DNA of 64,000 nt from contig JAGPNK010000009.1 of assembly GCA_020746835.1 (NCBI GenBank), positions 496,001 through 560,000 of the forward strand, written 5' to 3'. Numbering within the stretch: the first letter of the stretch is position 1; each line of letters starts with the position of its first letter. Positions 23,701-36,955 of the stretch are shown piece by piece. A program made the position numbers and the translations under genes. Under the pieces are notes generated by a model. That model did no database searches, had not been told where the DNA came from, and saw only the letters and a program-made list of their open reading frames with translations. The stretch comes from Stachybotrys elegans (lineage: Eukaryota > Ascomycota > Sordariomycetes > Hypocreales > Stachybotryaceae).

Positions 23701-25888
23701 GCGAGCAACAGCTGAGTGAAGGATTCAGGGTCTTCGAATCCAATGCTAATCTCCTGCAAGATGCGCTCCATCGATGCGGCGGCACTTTGCTGGGTCTGCC
23801 GATGCTGGGCTGCCGATGAGCCAGCGAATCCACCCGTCAGCCAGCTCTCCAGGTAGTTCCACATTACATGGCCTTCCTGAGTAGATTTTCTGGACATCAA
23901 GGCCTTGAGGCTCATAAAAATGCATCCACGAAGGCGAGGAGGGATGGGACGGCTTGCCAGCTCGAAAAGCTTCTCCACCACGCTGTAATTCTGGTTTTGC
24001 AGCATGTACTGTCTCGTCGTCTCACTCTCGCCAGACAGTTTGGTGATGAGCCGGAGGTAGCACTCCAGCATCATAGCTGACTCGGGTTCTGTTTCAACCT
24101 GATCCGTTGGGGGCTTGCCGCTACGAAACCTGCCCGTGTTGGGCTGAGTGGGCTTCTGTTTGATCTTATCGGAAAAGAAGTCTAGTTCTTTGAAGATCTG
24201 AGACCATGTTAAAGACTGCGACTTTCTCATTTTTCCAGACGAATGGTGGCCTTCATCGAGGAGGAATTCGTGAGCCGAGGTCGCGCATTCGTCGTTTTCT
24301 GCTATAGCAGCCAGCATTTCGCAAAAGGCGGCCACGAGAGGCGTCGAGGCCCGACGTGATGCCCAGTGCATGAAGCCGGCAAGGTTACTATCAGGGTCTG
24401 ACCAAAAGTTTGCGGCCGCATCAGGCCGACCTTCGTAAGAATAGGCGATAATGAGTAGGAAACGCTCAAGGTCAAGGTCCTGCTCGTGTGCTTGGCTGAG
24501 TTGACGCTGCTCATCTTCTTCGGTTCGCAGCTTTCGGAGCACGTCTGGTAGGTTGGAAATGAAGGCATCCACAAACACCTCAAGATGAACCACGAGGCAG
24601 AGTTGGAAGAAGTCGGAGAACTGAATGGTGTCGGCTGGCAAAGCGGGCGACTTTCTCTGAAGCCACTTTCGCATGCCTGCTCTCACAGGATCGTGCCAAT
24701 CCGGAGATCGGATATCGCCAGAGACTGCCAAAAGGAAATCAAAGGCGCCGTCTTTGAGCGAGTCCAAGAACTGCTTGGATCTTTGGCGGTCCTCGGCATC
24801 CAGGTCAGTGTTTGGAGGGATCGCCGACTCCGGAGGGTCATCGAGATAGAAGCCACTGTACTCTGCAAGCCACCAGGCTCGAACAGCGGCTTGCAGGTAG
24901 GGCAACGGCCAGCTCGCCTCCTCTGTTGCCGGAAACAATTTGGCATTCAAATCTCGGGCTTGGGTGAGGTCGCATCCTGCTTCCGTTGAACCGAAAACCG
25001 AAATGTACGCCCCGATAGTGGGAATGAGGTGAACTAGCAGAGTGTCGTACTTATCCACCTTCTTGAGGGTCGCGACAAAGTCGAGAAAATCCGACACCGC
25101 TGCTTGCTGCTGTTCGACACTGCGGCATAGGATCACGCCAAGCAGCTCGTGTTGCTGCACAAGGCTCACGCGAGAGAACTCGACCGTCTCCAGCTCGCCA
25201 GACATGTTGTTCGCTCCAGCTTGGCCCAGCGTTTGCGCCGCAGCAATCTTGTCACCAATCTTTTGCAGCCATGCCTTGATGTCGCCCATTGCCGACATAC
25301 ACCTTGGTATCAGGCGATTCGAGCCGGAGGTGAAGAGGCGTGCACCAATGTACGACTTGATAGCCTCCGTAACTTCCTCAATCTCGGGGTGGTCGACCTC
25401 GTTATCGAGAGACCCTAGCTCAAGAAGGAGTCTGAACGCGTCCAAGGCATATTTTCGCTGTTGGTGGAATCGGATGATGCCGCATTCGAGGAGCGATCGG
25501 CCGAGTATGGAGATGTCTTCTTGGGAGTCAAGCAAGCAGCGAGCGGCTTCTTGTTCGTCCAAATCGATCTCGTCGGCTAGCATAAAGGTGTTTTGTTGGA
25601 AAACTTCGTTTATCTGGAATTCCGTACCGTCCAGGGTGATTTTGCCTGTCGCTCATCAGTTTGTACTCGCGTGGATTGTCCTGTGGATGGTGGCATACCA
25701 GACTTGACGGCAGCGCGACTGCTGTCGCTTCTTCGAGGCCGCTTCCATAGCTTCTCCAGCTCGGCGTGGAAGTTGGATGTGAGGAATTCATCGTCCAGGA
25801 CCGCCACGGCCTCCGCGCGACCATCTCGCAAGGCTACAAGCTCCCGATGGAAAATTTGGAGGGCTTCCAAGGTCGTGATGTCGGCCAT
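20726..25888 (-). CDS. nup192: Nucleoporin Nup192 (inner ring)
   Basis: Large alpha-solenoid scaffold of the nuclear-pore inner ring (metazoan NUP205). Four exons: 25699-25888, 21326-25645, 20840-21261 and 20726-20782. The introns are 53, 64 and 57 bp, all GT-AG; the last has an ideal GCTAAC branch site. The total is 1,662 residues, close to the usual ~1,700. The N-terminus LEALQIFHRELVALRDGR and the next exon junction (GKITLDGTEFQINEVFQQNTF) match Nup192 well, as does the DEIDLDEQEAARCLL segment. The last exon encodes only FENEVVAEPREEKHVLFH, so simple ORF calling truncates the C-terminus. It is divergent from tel1, sharing a 0.7-kb upstream region. Confidence 0.92.
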
Positions 25889-26620
25889 GATGTCGGTTGG
25901 GCTCTATAGCATGTTTGTAGGTCCTGATCAGATGAGAAAATGAAACATAGGCGGCCGAGTTCAAAATCACCTTGCGGCGAGCATACGAGCATGCGCGACG
26001 TTGCGCCGATGGTTTGCTCTGGACAGCCGTCGCCGTGCACAACTTTGTCGTAGGGCGGTCGCGTATTTGTTTGGTAAATACTTGAAGATGCAGTTCTTGA
26101 GAACCACCCCAGCCAGCGCCTGTAGCTTGGACCATTAGCCAATAGGAGCCTAGCCTAGCACCCAGGCAGCTCTTTGTGCCAGGAAAATTGCGATTATGTA
26201 ATACAATATTATCAATTTCCCAGGCATCAAAATGCCACCCACCTGTAGGAAACAAAGCCAACAGAACAAAGCGAAGATATATGGATTTATGGTATGCTAT
26301 ATTAAGTGCTTCTATCTCTCTATATCTTTTTTCTCTTTCTCTTTCTCTTTCTCTTTCTAACTCAATCTGCTAAGGTGACCCACGAGATATGTCGTAACCG
26401 CCTGTAATATTAATACTACAAATATAAGTAAGAGGTACCTAGGTAGCCAGTGCAATATAGAAGTATCCACCTCTGTAAGTACCTCTAAGGTACACTCACC
26501 TGTGTGCCTGCCAAACTAGGTATAGTAAGGCACCCGTGGAGACGTGCTACAGGACTAAACCAAGGACCTTGCCTGCATCAACTCTCCAACATCACACGAA
26601 CCGCCGTAAATAAACCCACC
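25889..26620. other. Intergenic, bidirectional promoter of nup192 and tel1
   Basis: Includes a CTTTCT microsatellite (26333-26358), an A/T-rich stretch (26400-26460) and a TACCTAGGTA-type motif near 26436-26446. No gene seen. Confidence 0.6.
26333..26358. repeat. (CTTTCT)n microsatellite
   Basis: About four copies of a hexanucleotide pyrimidine repeat in the nup192-tel1 intergenic region. Confidence 0.85.
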
Positions 26621-29600
26621 ATGTCATCCACGGTGATGAGCCTCGCCAGTAAGCTACCTGCAAGGTTTCTTTTCTTCAAATCCACATACTAATACTCATG
26701 TAGATGAGGTGAAGGCGGGGTCCAAGAGGGATCGAGAAAAGGCCGTTGATGAGCTCGCGCAGCTCCTGAACCCGCGCAACGGCAACGGCAACGTCAACGG
26801 CAATGGCAACGGCAACGGCAACGCGAGCCTCAATGAGCTCGGAGACAAGAGCTACCACGTTCTGTTTGAGGCGCTGTTCAGCTTCGTGCTGGGAGAGAAG
26901 CCAGACTACTATGGCAAAAAGCGAGCCCAGGCAGTTACCAACCCCGCTGGCAATAGGCTTTCTAAATGCGCAAGAGCAGTGCGCATGGCCGTAGGCCGTG
27001 GTGCTTCAAAGTTGGGACGAAAGACACTCTTCGCCGTCATTGATCACATTACACAGGTCCTCCCGGGCCCCGATGGCGAATTCGTACCTCCCCTTCTTCC
27101 CAACTACGTCAAATCATTGGCCGAACTTCTATCCAGACAAGCTCATGCTGAGCTTCTCTCCACCCAGGATGGGGCGCGCTGGGATGCATGCGTAGATTTC
27201 TTCATCGACATCATTGAAGACACCCTCCCCGAGGATATTCAGACTGACAATGCACACATCCGCGCCTCGCCAGCCCCGAGTATTACCACAGCACGGGTCA
27301 CGCGTGGAGCAGGTTTGGCCTCGCAATCGCAGAAGCGAGCCACTTCAGGAGATGGCGGGCCTCTGAGAGATGCACTGGAGGGTCTGTGTCATCTGGCTCT
27401 CGCGTCCAATGCTCCCCTTGCGCGGCGGTCCAAGCCTCTCAGTTCGCTGGTTCTGAGAATTCTCAGCTATACGCAGCTTAGCCTTGGCTCAATACAGACG
27501 CTCTGTTTTACTCTCACCAACACGGTGCTCTCTGCGACTCAGTATGATGACTTCCCCCACACTAGCACTGTGCTGAGGGATCTTGTGCCTCTTATGAGCT
27601 ACTGGTGGCGAGCTGAGAAAGTCTCCCAAGACGAACTCATCCGTGCTCTGCGAAACGAGATCTCCAGGACAATACTCCTAACGCGTTTGCATTTGGAACA
27701 CTTGGCTTTCGTGAAGAAGGATGCTAGAGTTCTTGCCGATCTCGAGGAGCTGGCAGAACCACTCTGGCTCGAGTACTCCAAACGCGGCGAAGCCTTTCGT
27801 TTGCAGTTTACCGACATTACATTTGCTGTATCATCCCTACCAAAAGACTGTCTAAAGGTCATGCTCTTCGGCCTACGCCCCCACAACCTAGAAGGTGAGA
27901 GCCAGTGGGCCTTGATACAGTCTCTTGCATTCTTGGAGGGTATTCTATTGGGGTCCCAGAAAAGGGACCTTTCAAGTGAGCTTGGGGATGGTGAGCAGCC
28001 ACGAAAGAAGAGGCGAACTGCCCAGGACCTGAACCGCATCAGGCTCAGGTTGAGGGACAGTGACCATGCTGTTCGTCAAACTGCGCTCCAACTGATCCCG
28101 TTTCTTCTCCATGACAACGCGATCAAGACCGCAGAAGCCGCAGAGTTGCTGGAAGACTTATTGGGCTGTGCTCGGGACAAGAATGCTACAACAGCGTCTT
28201 GGGCGTTGGTTGCTTGTGCTAGGTACGTCGCGGCGACCCGCCCAAATTCTTTGCTAACCGTCGCAGTTGCGCACCACGACTAGAGCTACAGCAGAACTAC
28301 GATGATATTTGGAAGCAGCTATGGCATATTGCCACGCGAGCTGTCAGTCTTCCTTCCACGAGCCGTGCTGCGAGCGTCCTGCTACATACCGTCATGGAGT
28401 GCGAAATCCTACCCTATCATACCATCGCTGACGACGTCAACAATATTGTCACTACCGCGGATGTAAACGGCCCGGCCATATTATGCGATACGTCCCTCTC
28501 TCTCATGTTCCATCTTTTCCACGTCCGGAACTCCAGGCTGCCGAGTGCCAGCCAAATCACTTGCAGCCACATGATCAGATGGCTCTTTTTAAAATGGAAT
28601 CCAGGTAAGAACTGCGAAAGCCAACACTGCAAGAAGCAAAATTGACATTGATTAGGCGAACTCGGCTATGCTTCTTTCCAATCCTCTCATGTCCCACTCA
28701 TGGATTTTGTGAACTTGGCAAGAATATGCTGCGGAGCGCAACCCATCTCATCATCAAAGCAACGCTATGTCACCGGTACCGCACTCACCGAGACCTGGGG
28801 CGCCCAGAAAAAGGTAGAACCGCTAGCCCAATACCTTTTGCTCCTTGACCACAAGGACGACGAGTGCCGGGCTAGAGTGTGCGAGTTCATGGCGAAACCC
28901 AGCAGTTCTCCGCACGCTGCCGACAGTAACAGCTTCTATACATCCAAGAAGCTCGTCCTCGAACTCATGTTCCCGAAGCTGGAGGAGCTATCAGAAATAT
29001 GTGCCTCATGGGTAAAGAAAGCCAGAGACGGAGGGACCCAGATATCTTCGGGGCGCTTCCAGAGCCTCATTTCCGCCTGCATCATCGGCGCCATGTTGCT
29101 CCCCCAGATCGGCGATCTCAACTCAACGCAATCATCATCTATGGAGCAGTATTTGAGGAGCTTGGCTGAGAGAGCAATGAACGCCGCATTGGAATCCGTG
29201 GAGCCGCAGACATTCATGAACATGGCACTCAAGCTCGTAGAGCCCTACGTCCCCAATCTTGACACGCATAGTCTCACGCAGTTTCGAGCGGACAATATAG
29301 GGCTACTTCGTCTCCTCACGGACATTGCAGCCGCCATAGAAGCACGGAATACGACACAACCCTTGGGATCTTACACCGACATCATGGATCTTGACGAAGA
29401 GTTCGAGTCACACAGTAGCAATGGTCCTTCGCAAGCCGGAGTGATGGCAATCCCAAGACACGACATGCAAATGCGCTTAAGTCCAGTGTCTTTCTATGCG
29501 AACACGCGAAAAAGGCTCGGCCTCTTGAGAACCGTTTTGGATGATGCCGGTCAAGTGGGCTTGGTGCCAGAGAGCTTTGTCCATGAGCTGCTCGAACTCT

Positions 29601-32600
29601 CTGATGATGATCTCCTAACATGCCACGAGCTACTGGTCGAGCTATGCGAATCCGATCTGATTGTGGATTCCGGCATTGCTCTTCGCATAATCGAGAGGCT
29701 GGGAGGCATTGTGAGTCAGCTAGAGTATCGATGCTGCGAGGTGGCCTTGGTTACCTGCATCGAGGTCATTAATGGCATGCATGGTATCTGGCTGCAAGAC
29801 GACGGCGCGCTGGCTGAGAGCGTGGGTGATTTGTATCACCATTTCATCAAGAAATGCCTACCGTCGAACATGTTCCCCCCGAAGGTGCAAATATCCATCG
29901 CTCAACTTCTGTTCACGCTCATGGGGGAGAATCCTGGCTATGGTTCTGAGCTTGGTCTCGAATCCTGTCGGACGTCTCTTCTAAGCATCCTCCACGACGC
30001 GCCAATGACAGTCAAATACTACATTTCCGATAGGGTAGCAGACATCTTTGAGCTATTTGTCTTGATGGTTCACGATGAGGTTTTCGTCGATGTCCTTGAC
30101 AAGCTTCCGACAGCCCCCGATGATATCGCAGGGATCGCATTCCGCCTCTGGGTCTTATCCAGACTCGCTTGCAGGTGGTCAACGCTTCTTCGTCGGTGCA
30201 CATATCATATTTTCGAGACGCCCGGGAAGATCCCTGCATCGACAGACTACGCCGCTCGGTGTTTGGAGAGCGTGTCTGAACACTTGGGACTGGAGTCATC
30301 AAGAGAATTGTTCCATCTCTTCTCTGGCCAGATTCTTTACACATGGCTCGAAAACGATGCGGTTGAAGACATTCCGTATACAATCTTCCGATTTCCTAGT
30401 CTTGCAGATCTTCTGCGTGCGTCCCAAGCCGAGGCTGTTGGCCTGATGTTGATGCGAAGGCAAGACGATGCATTCGCAGAACTAGCCCGACAGCTTAAAA
30501 TGAAGGAAGCAGATCTCATCAAGGCGAATTTCAGCACAGCGTTCTCATACAGTCTAATATTCGCAAACCAAGCAGCGGGTATCAAGCGTCAGACAGTAGA
30601 GGATCGCCTCAGCAACGCATTGGGCGTCCAGCTGTACATGCAGCTGCTTCACAGTCACTTCGTGGACATGGTTTTCCTGTTTTTCGACGTAATTGACCAG
30701 GAAGACACGATTGAGAAAGTATTGGGTAGACATCCCGATCTTGCGCATGCAAAGTCGACCCTCGAGTCCATCAAGAAAATTTCACACTCATCAGCAAACC
30801 TCCCAGTCAATCAGCAGCCCTTATTCCGGGCGAAGTACGTCATTCACGAGCTTCTTCATCTCAGCCACCGCACTGAGTACGAGCTCAACGATCTCTGGAC
30901 TCCGGCGCTGGTTGTTTCCGTTGCTCGGCGTCTCCTAAACACCGTCCACCCAGTCCTCGGTTCACTGCATGCCTGCTCGGTGCTTCGAAAAGTTAGGATT
31001 CTCGTATGTTTAGCGGGGCCCATCGCTCTGGAATCATACTGCCTAGAAATGCTCCTCAATTCCATTCGGGGGTTCATCGTTGACTCAGAATGCGCGGACG
31101 ATGCGCTTGGTATCACCCAATACCTGCTTGCGAAGGGTGCTCAGTACCTCAGCCAGAGGCCGTCATTCGTGTGTGGCTATGCTCTGTCTACTTTGGCATC
31201 CCTACGAGTGTTCCTGGAGTCCAGCCAAGCAAGCACGACGCAAGAGAGCCAGTTTAAAGCCACCATGAGCAAAGCGCAAACTTTTCACCAGTGGTTCAGG
31301 AAATACCTAGAATCGTACACGTCACCGGCTTTCAAGGATTCCCAACAAAGCGAGGCATTCAAGTCCATCACTCGATCGGCGGCAAGCATCCGTGCATCGG
31401 GAAATGCAGAGAAGGACACCGCTGAAGCCAAACTGCTTCTCGATATCCTCCAGGACCAATCTGCCGACACGCGCCTGTTGGACGAGCCCTCCAGACAGCT
31501 TGCTCTGCAGCTTCTGTGTGGAAATTTTACTGTTCCGGTGCACATACGAGACGACATTCTCGGAAGCGATGAAGATGCCATGCGCTTCGCTGTTAACGTA
31601 TGGAAGAGCTGCAAAGCGCATGAACTCAGTAACAACTATTTGTCTTGGTCTGGACGTGTCATAGGACGAGCCTTCTCTGCATCTGGAGAGATACCCTACG
31701 GCATACTGCATGAATCCCGTCTCGTGCCTTACCGCAAGCCAGTGTCTGATCTGAACGGCTCAGAAGTGGGTATCTTGGCTTTGCTGCAGGACCTTACCTC
31801 GGACCCAGACTCGATGAAAGCCGGTCTGGCCGAGTCGGCCCTCAGAAGGGCCATTTCCGAAGCAGTCTTGCAGCAGGATGATCCATTGATCGAGGCTTGT
31901 CAACAGAGTCTAACTGAGTCTTTGTACATATCATCTCAGTGGGGTCGCTACCATTGCCCGCCTTCCGAAAAGGACACAACTATAGCATCTTTGGATGAGC
32001 ACGCTGTGTGGGCTGAAGACGTCGGCTCCCCAGCTTGGCTATCTAATCTGACCATCTATCTAGCCCGCAGCGTACCGGAATCTACCTTGCTATCGGTGCT
32101 TCCTCCGATTCTAGCCAAAGTCAAGGGGTTTGCGGCCAAGGCATTCTCATTTGTGGTGCATTTGGTTCTATACTTTCAACTAGAGCAGCAACAAACTACC
32201 AAACGATCGATGTCTGTGGCACTAAAGACCTGGCTGCGCTCTACTAAACCAGCTGCCAAAGACAATATCAAACTGCTCGTTGAATTGATACTGTACCTGC
32301 GAACGCAAGAGTACCCCAAGGAGTCTTCTATTGCCGACCGCATGCACTGGTTGGACGTTGACTACGCGATGGCAGCTTCTACAGCATCATGGTGCGGAAT
32401 GTACAAAACAGCCCTGCTTTTCGTTGAGCTCGTGAACACAGACGGTACAAGGTCGTCACGACGGTCTTCGGCCGCTAAGGAAGTTGATGTTCACGACACT
32501 CTTCTCAGCATATTCGAGAACATAGACGACCCGGACGCCTATTACGGTTTGCCCGAGGATGCCAGCCTCTCCAACGTCCTTGCGCGTGTCGAGTATGAGA

Positions 32601-35600
32601 ACGAGGGCAGCAAAAGCCTTGCATTCAGGGGCGCACAATACGACAGCCACGTTCGTCTGAGAAACACGGCATCAGAGGCGGATGGTCAAGCTCTAGTGAA
32701 AGCCCTCAGTACACTTGGCTTATCAGGATTGTCTCATTCGTTACTACAGACGCAGCAAAGCTTGGGAACTACACCTTCGTCTCTGGAGAGCACGTTCCGC
32801 ACAGCCAGACGGCTCGAGATTTGGAGTCTTCCCGCACCTTCTGATAGCCATCATCACGCAGTCACCGTATATAGAGCCTACCAGAGCATGAGCCAAGCAA
32901 CAAGTCTGGCCACAGTGCGCAACACCATTCACGAAGGCTTCTACAACACTATGAAGAGCTTGGCTGGTAACGGTTACAACGCGACCGCCCTGCGAAGCGA
33001 GCTATCATCCCTCGCTGTTCTGACAGAGTTGGATGATCTCATCAATGCGTCCGATTCAGGAGAGATGGAAGCAGTAGTAGAGAGATTTCGAAGTCGCACT
33101 CAGTGGATGAGAAGTGGAAAGTAAGTAAATAACCAAGCCTGAATATCAGCCATGCTAATGGGTCACAGATACGACGATGTCAGTCAAATCTTATCTTGTC
33201 GAGGTACCACAATGAGCATGATGAGCCAGCACGCCGGGCTAGTGGCCAATGCCAAGGTGTCAATGAGTTGGGTAAAGCAGCTCGAAATCAGATCGATGCT
33301 CTTAGCTTCCGGTATATATCGGCATCATCAGGCAACCCAAGAGACACTCAACATCGCCACGACATTGAACCATATGATTGAGCCCTGCAAGGATCTCAAT
33401 CTTCATGCAGATGCAGCTATCAAGGTCGAGGCAGCAAACGCCTTGTGGGACCATGGTGAAATGGCTACGTCTATTCGTATGCTTCAGAGCATCGATAAGG
33501 ATGGTTCACTGCGGCACCAGACCATTCCTGTGAACCGATCGGATCTTCTGTCCGAGATTGCGCACAAAGTCTCTGTTGCACGGTTGGAGAAACCCCACGA
33601 CATCCAAAAGAACTACCTGGAGCCAGCTTTGAAGGAGCTTCGCGGAACCAGCGATGGCCCAGAGGCCGGTTTGGTATTCCACCAGTTTGCAGTTTTCTGT
33701 GACGAACAGCTTCAGGACCCAGATGGACTGGAAGATCTGGTGCGACTCCAAAACTTGAAGAAAGGCAAAAGTGACGAAGTGGAAGGGCTTAAGTCGCTCA
33801 TCTCATCCACGAAGGACACCCAGCTAAAAAATCGGTATACCCATATCCTATCAAAGGAGAAGCAGTGGCTGGACCTTGATGAACAAGAACTTCGACGCGT
33901 TGAACAAACACGCAACGAATTTGTCCGACTGAGTCTGGAAAACTATCTTCTGTCCCTCATCGCGTCAGACAAGCACGATAATGACGCGTTGCGCTTCACT
34001 GCTCTCTGGTTGGAAAAGTCCGGTGAAGAGGCTACGAACAAAGCCGTCATGCGGCACATCAACGATGTGCCAACCCGGAAATTTGCCGGACTGGTAAATC
34101 AACTGACTTCGAGGCTGCAATACCTCGATACCACATTCCAGAAACTACTGCTTGAGCTCGTGTACAACATATGTGTAGATCATCCATACCACGGCATGTA
34201 CCAAATTTGGTCAGGCACAAAGGCAAAGACGCAGCAGAAGGACGGGGTGGCGATACAGAGAGTCAAAGCGAACGATAAGGTTGCGCAGCGGCTGGCGGCC
34301 ACTAAGTCTGTTGCCGACATCTGGCTCTCCATCGACAAAGCAAGCAAATACTACCATGGCCTCGCCATCGACAAGAATCCAAGCAAGTACAAGTCCGGGG
34401 CCAAGATGCCCTTGAAGGACTCAGCAGCGGGGCATAATCTCATCAACTGTCTGGTAAGATATCGTCTACCGCCTCCAACGATGCACATTGAGATCTCTGC
34501 AACCAAAGATTACAAAAACGTCCCCATCACGACAAGGCTTGATCCGACCATGACGATTGCATCGGGTGTCAGTGCGCCCAAGATCATTACCGCTTTAGCG
34601 AGCAACGGCAAGAAATACAAGCAGCTTGTCAAGGGTGGCCACGACGACCTTCGCCAGGACGCCATAATGGAACAAGTCTTTGCTGCTGTCTCGTCACTGC
34701 TGAAGCTCCACAGAAGCACGCAACAGAGAAGTCTCGGTATCCGGACGTACAAGGTTCTTCCTCTGACGAACTCATCTGGATTGATCGAATTTGTCCCTAA
34801 CACGATTCCATTGCACGAGTTTTTGATGCCGGCCCACGAGAGATACTATCCCAAGGATCTGAAGGCGCCACAGTGTAGGAAAGAGATTTTTGCTGTACAG
34901 AATCGAACTGTGGACATTCGAGTCAGCGCATACCGCAAAGTCACGGAGAAGTTTCATCCGGTCATGCGGTACTTCTTCATGGAATACTTCGTCGACCCGG
35001 ATGAGTGGTTTGAGAAGAGGCTGGCTTACACCAGGTCTACAGCCGCGATATCCATGTTGGGTCATGTTCTTGGACTGGGTGATCGCCATGGCCACAACAT
35101 TCTTCTAGACACCAAGACAGGAGAAGTTGTTCACATTGATCTGGGTGTTGCCTTCGAAGCAGGGCGTATTCTTCCTGTGCCCGAGCTTGTACCCTTCCGG
35201 CTGACCAGGGACATTGTGGATGGTATGGGTATCACGAAGACTGAGGGAGTCTTCAGGCGATGTTGTGAGTTTACGCTAGATGCGCTGCGGGAAGAGGAGT
35301 ACTCCATCATGACAATCTTGGATGTGTTGCGGTACGATCCTTTGTATACATGGTCTGTATCGCCCCTTCGACTGGAAAAGCTACAGAAAGCACGGCATGC
35401 CGGGGAGGATGTCGTGGAAGGGGGGGAGAACGATGTTCAAACAAAGGGCAAGACTGGAGGCCACACCAATGAGCCGTCTGAAGCGGAGAGAGCCCTCGAA
35501 GTTGTGAGGAAGAAGCTCTCCAAGACACTGAGTGTAACGGCTACTGTAAACGACCTTATCAACCAAGCCACAGACGATCGGAATCTAGCTGTACTGTATT

Positions 35601-35791
35601 CTGGTATGTCTCTCTTTCTTCTTCTTCTTCTTCTTCTTCTTCTTCTTCTTCTTCTTCTTCTTCTTCTTCTTCTTCTTCTTCTTCTTCTTCTTCTTCTTCT
35701 TCTTCTTCTTCTTCTTCTTCTTCTTCTTTCTCTTCTTATTATTCTTCTTTTCTATATACTAACTTGAACAGGTTGGGCAGCATATGCATAG
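26621..35791 (+). CDS. tel1: Tel1/ATM checkpoint kinase
   Basis: PI3K-like Ser/Thr kinase that signals double-strand breaks and telomere length, recruited by MRX/MRN. Six exons: 26621-26648, 26704-28222, 28267-28604, 28656-33120, 33169-35603 and 35772-35791; 2,934 residues. All five introns keep frame. The N-terminus (EVKAGSKRDREKAVDEL) is a TAN domain, followed by a local Asn-Gly repeat (26780-26822) and SKCARAVRMAVGRG. FAT-domain helices fill the centre. The kinase domain starts near residue 2600 (LVKGGHDDLRQD), with the catalytic loop GLGDRHGHNILLD near 2750 and HIDLGVAFE after it. The FATC ends in GWAAYA, formed by splicing to a 20-nt last exon. The final intron carries a long TTC repeat. 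It looks complete and functional. Confidence 0.95.
35616..35728 (+). repeat. tel1: (TTC)~37 trinucleotide microsatellite in last tel1 intron
   Basis: Uninterrupted TTC/CTT repeat of about 113 bases inside the intron 35604-35771. The intron keeps GTATGT at its 5' end and TACTAAC plus ACAG at its 3' end. On the mRNA this is a very long polypyrimidine tract. In the upstream frame it reads as leucine codons. Confidence 0.95.
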
Positions 35792-36955
35792 CTGGTCATG
35801 GTCGTTGTCTTGGTATTCTTCCTCTTCTTTTTCTTTAGCATCGCGGTCACCCTTTTTTATTACTACCGCTTCTTCCTCGTTGTACTACTATTCTTCTTCT
35901 TCGTCATAGCCTCTTTTGGACCCGGTCAACACCCCTGATCACACAGCCTTGATCACCAAATTTGACTGGTGAGATGAAGGCAAGCTCTCAAGCTCCCGAT
36001 AGGAAGGGCCAACGCCAACAGCAAGGCAATGGTTGGCGGAAGAGCACGTGAGATACACCTGTACATTATAATTCTATATGAACACTCCATTATTAGCGAG
36101 AAAATAAGGATTTCCACACCACTAGGTCGTGTCGACTGGTGCATGCAGTAGAGATGCGCGTTATTTCCATTCCCCTCCAGGCTCTGACACTAGCTCCTGT
36201 GATGGGAAGTGCAAATGGCCTGCCAACCGAGAACCATCGTGAATAGCAGGCAAATACAATAACTATGCCGTCTTCGAGTTATACACAAGGCAGTCGAGTC
36301 ACCGAGCCGCAAGAAACAAAGCTCAAGTTGTGATGTCCAGCACCAAAGAGCTGGCTAGGTTGTGCTGTGAAGAGAACATAAGTTACACGTCACTCCCCGC
36401 TTCACAGTCCTCGGTCACCTACTCGGCATGTCTATAGCTGGATAAGAGCAAAGAATTTAAATTTTAAATAAAAAACCCCCGCAAGAGCCTGGCTTCATTT
36501 TCAGGGATTTGCTCTGCTCATCCTATCCCGACGGGCCTGTTGGTGAATGAACTGGGGGCCGCGCTGAGATGATGGCGGACTTAAGTTGGGTTGGAAATCC
36601 GATGCCCCGCTTTGCCAACCCAACGCAACCACTTTGGAAGAAGCAACGAACGAGCACGCTTATCTTATCAACTCGACCTCACTGCACCTAGACGCTCCTG
36701 TCGTCAACGATATTGATGACACTTTCAACACACCAAGTATCGTCGCTAACCCTGCAGCGGTTTCCTGACTCCCGGCCCGCTCCCGTGCAGCTTGAAGTTG
36801 TAACCTCGATACCCAGTTCGCCCGCCTGACGTCCGCATCCGTCCCAGCAAATTCCCCAGCCGTCCTCTTGAGCGGAGAGCACGGCCAAGCTTCTGCAGAG
36901 AGTTCGGAAACTACACGGGCCCTCCGCCTCTGGACAACCCTCCCAGCAATCGTTC
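35792..36955. other. Intergenic between tel1 and cul4
   Basis: T-rich and TTC-rich sequence follows tel1 (to about 35925), then mixed sequence with an A-rich patch near 36455-36478. I see no supported gene; presumably the tel1 3' UTR and the cul4 promoter. Confidence 0.55.

Noticed and set aside
35616..35764. Poly-leucine C-terminus as the true end of Tel1
   Set aside because: Splicing the intron gives the canonical FATC ending GWAAYA, which is essential in this family.
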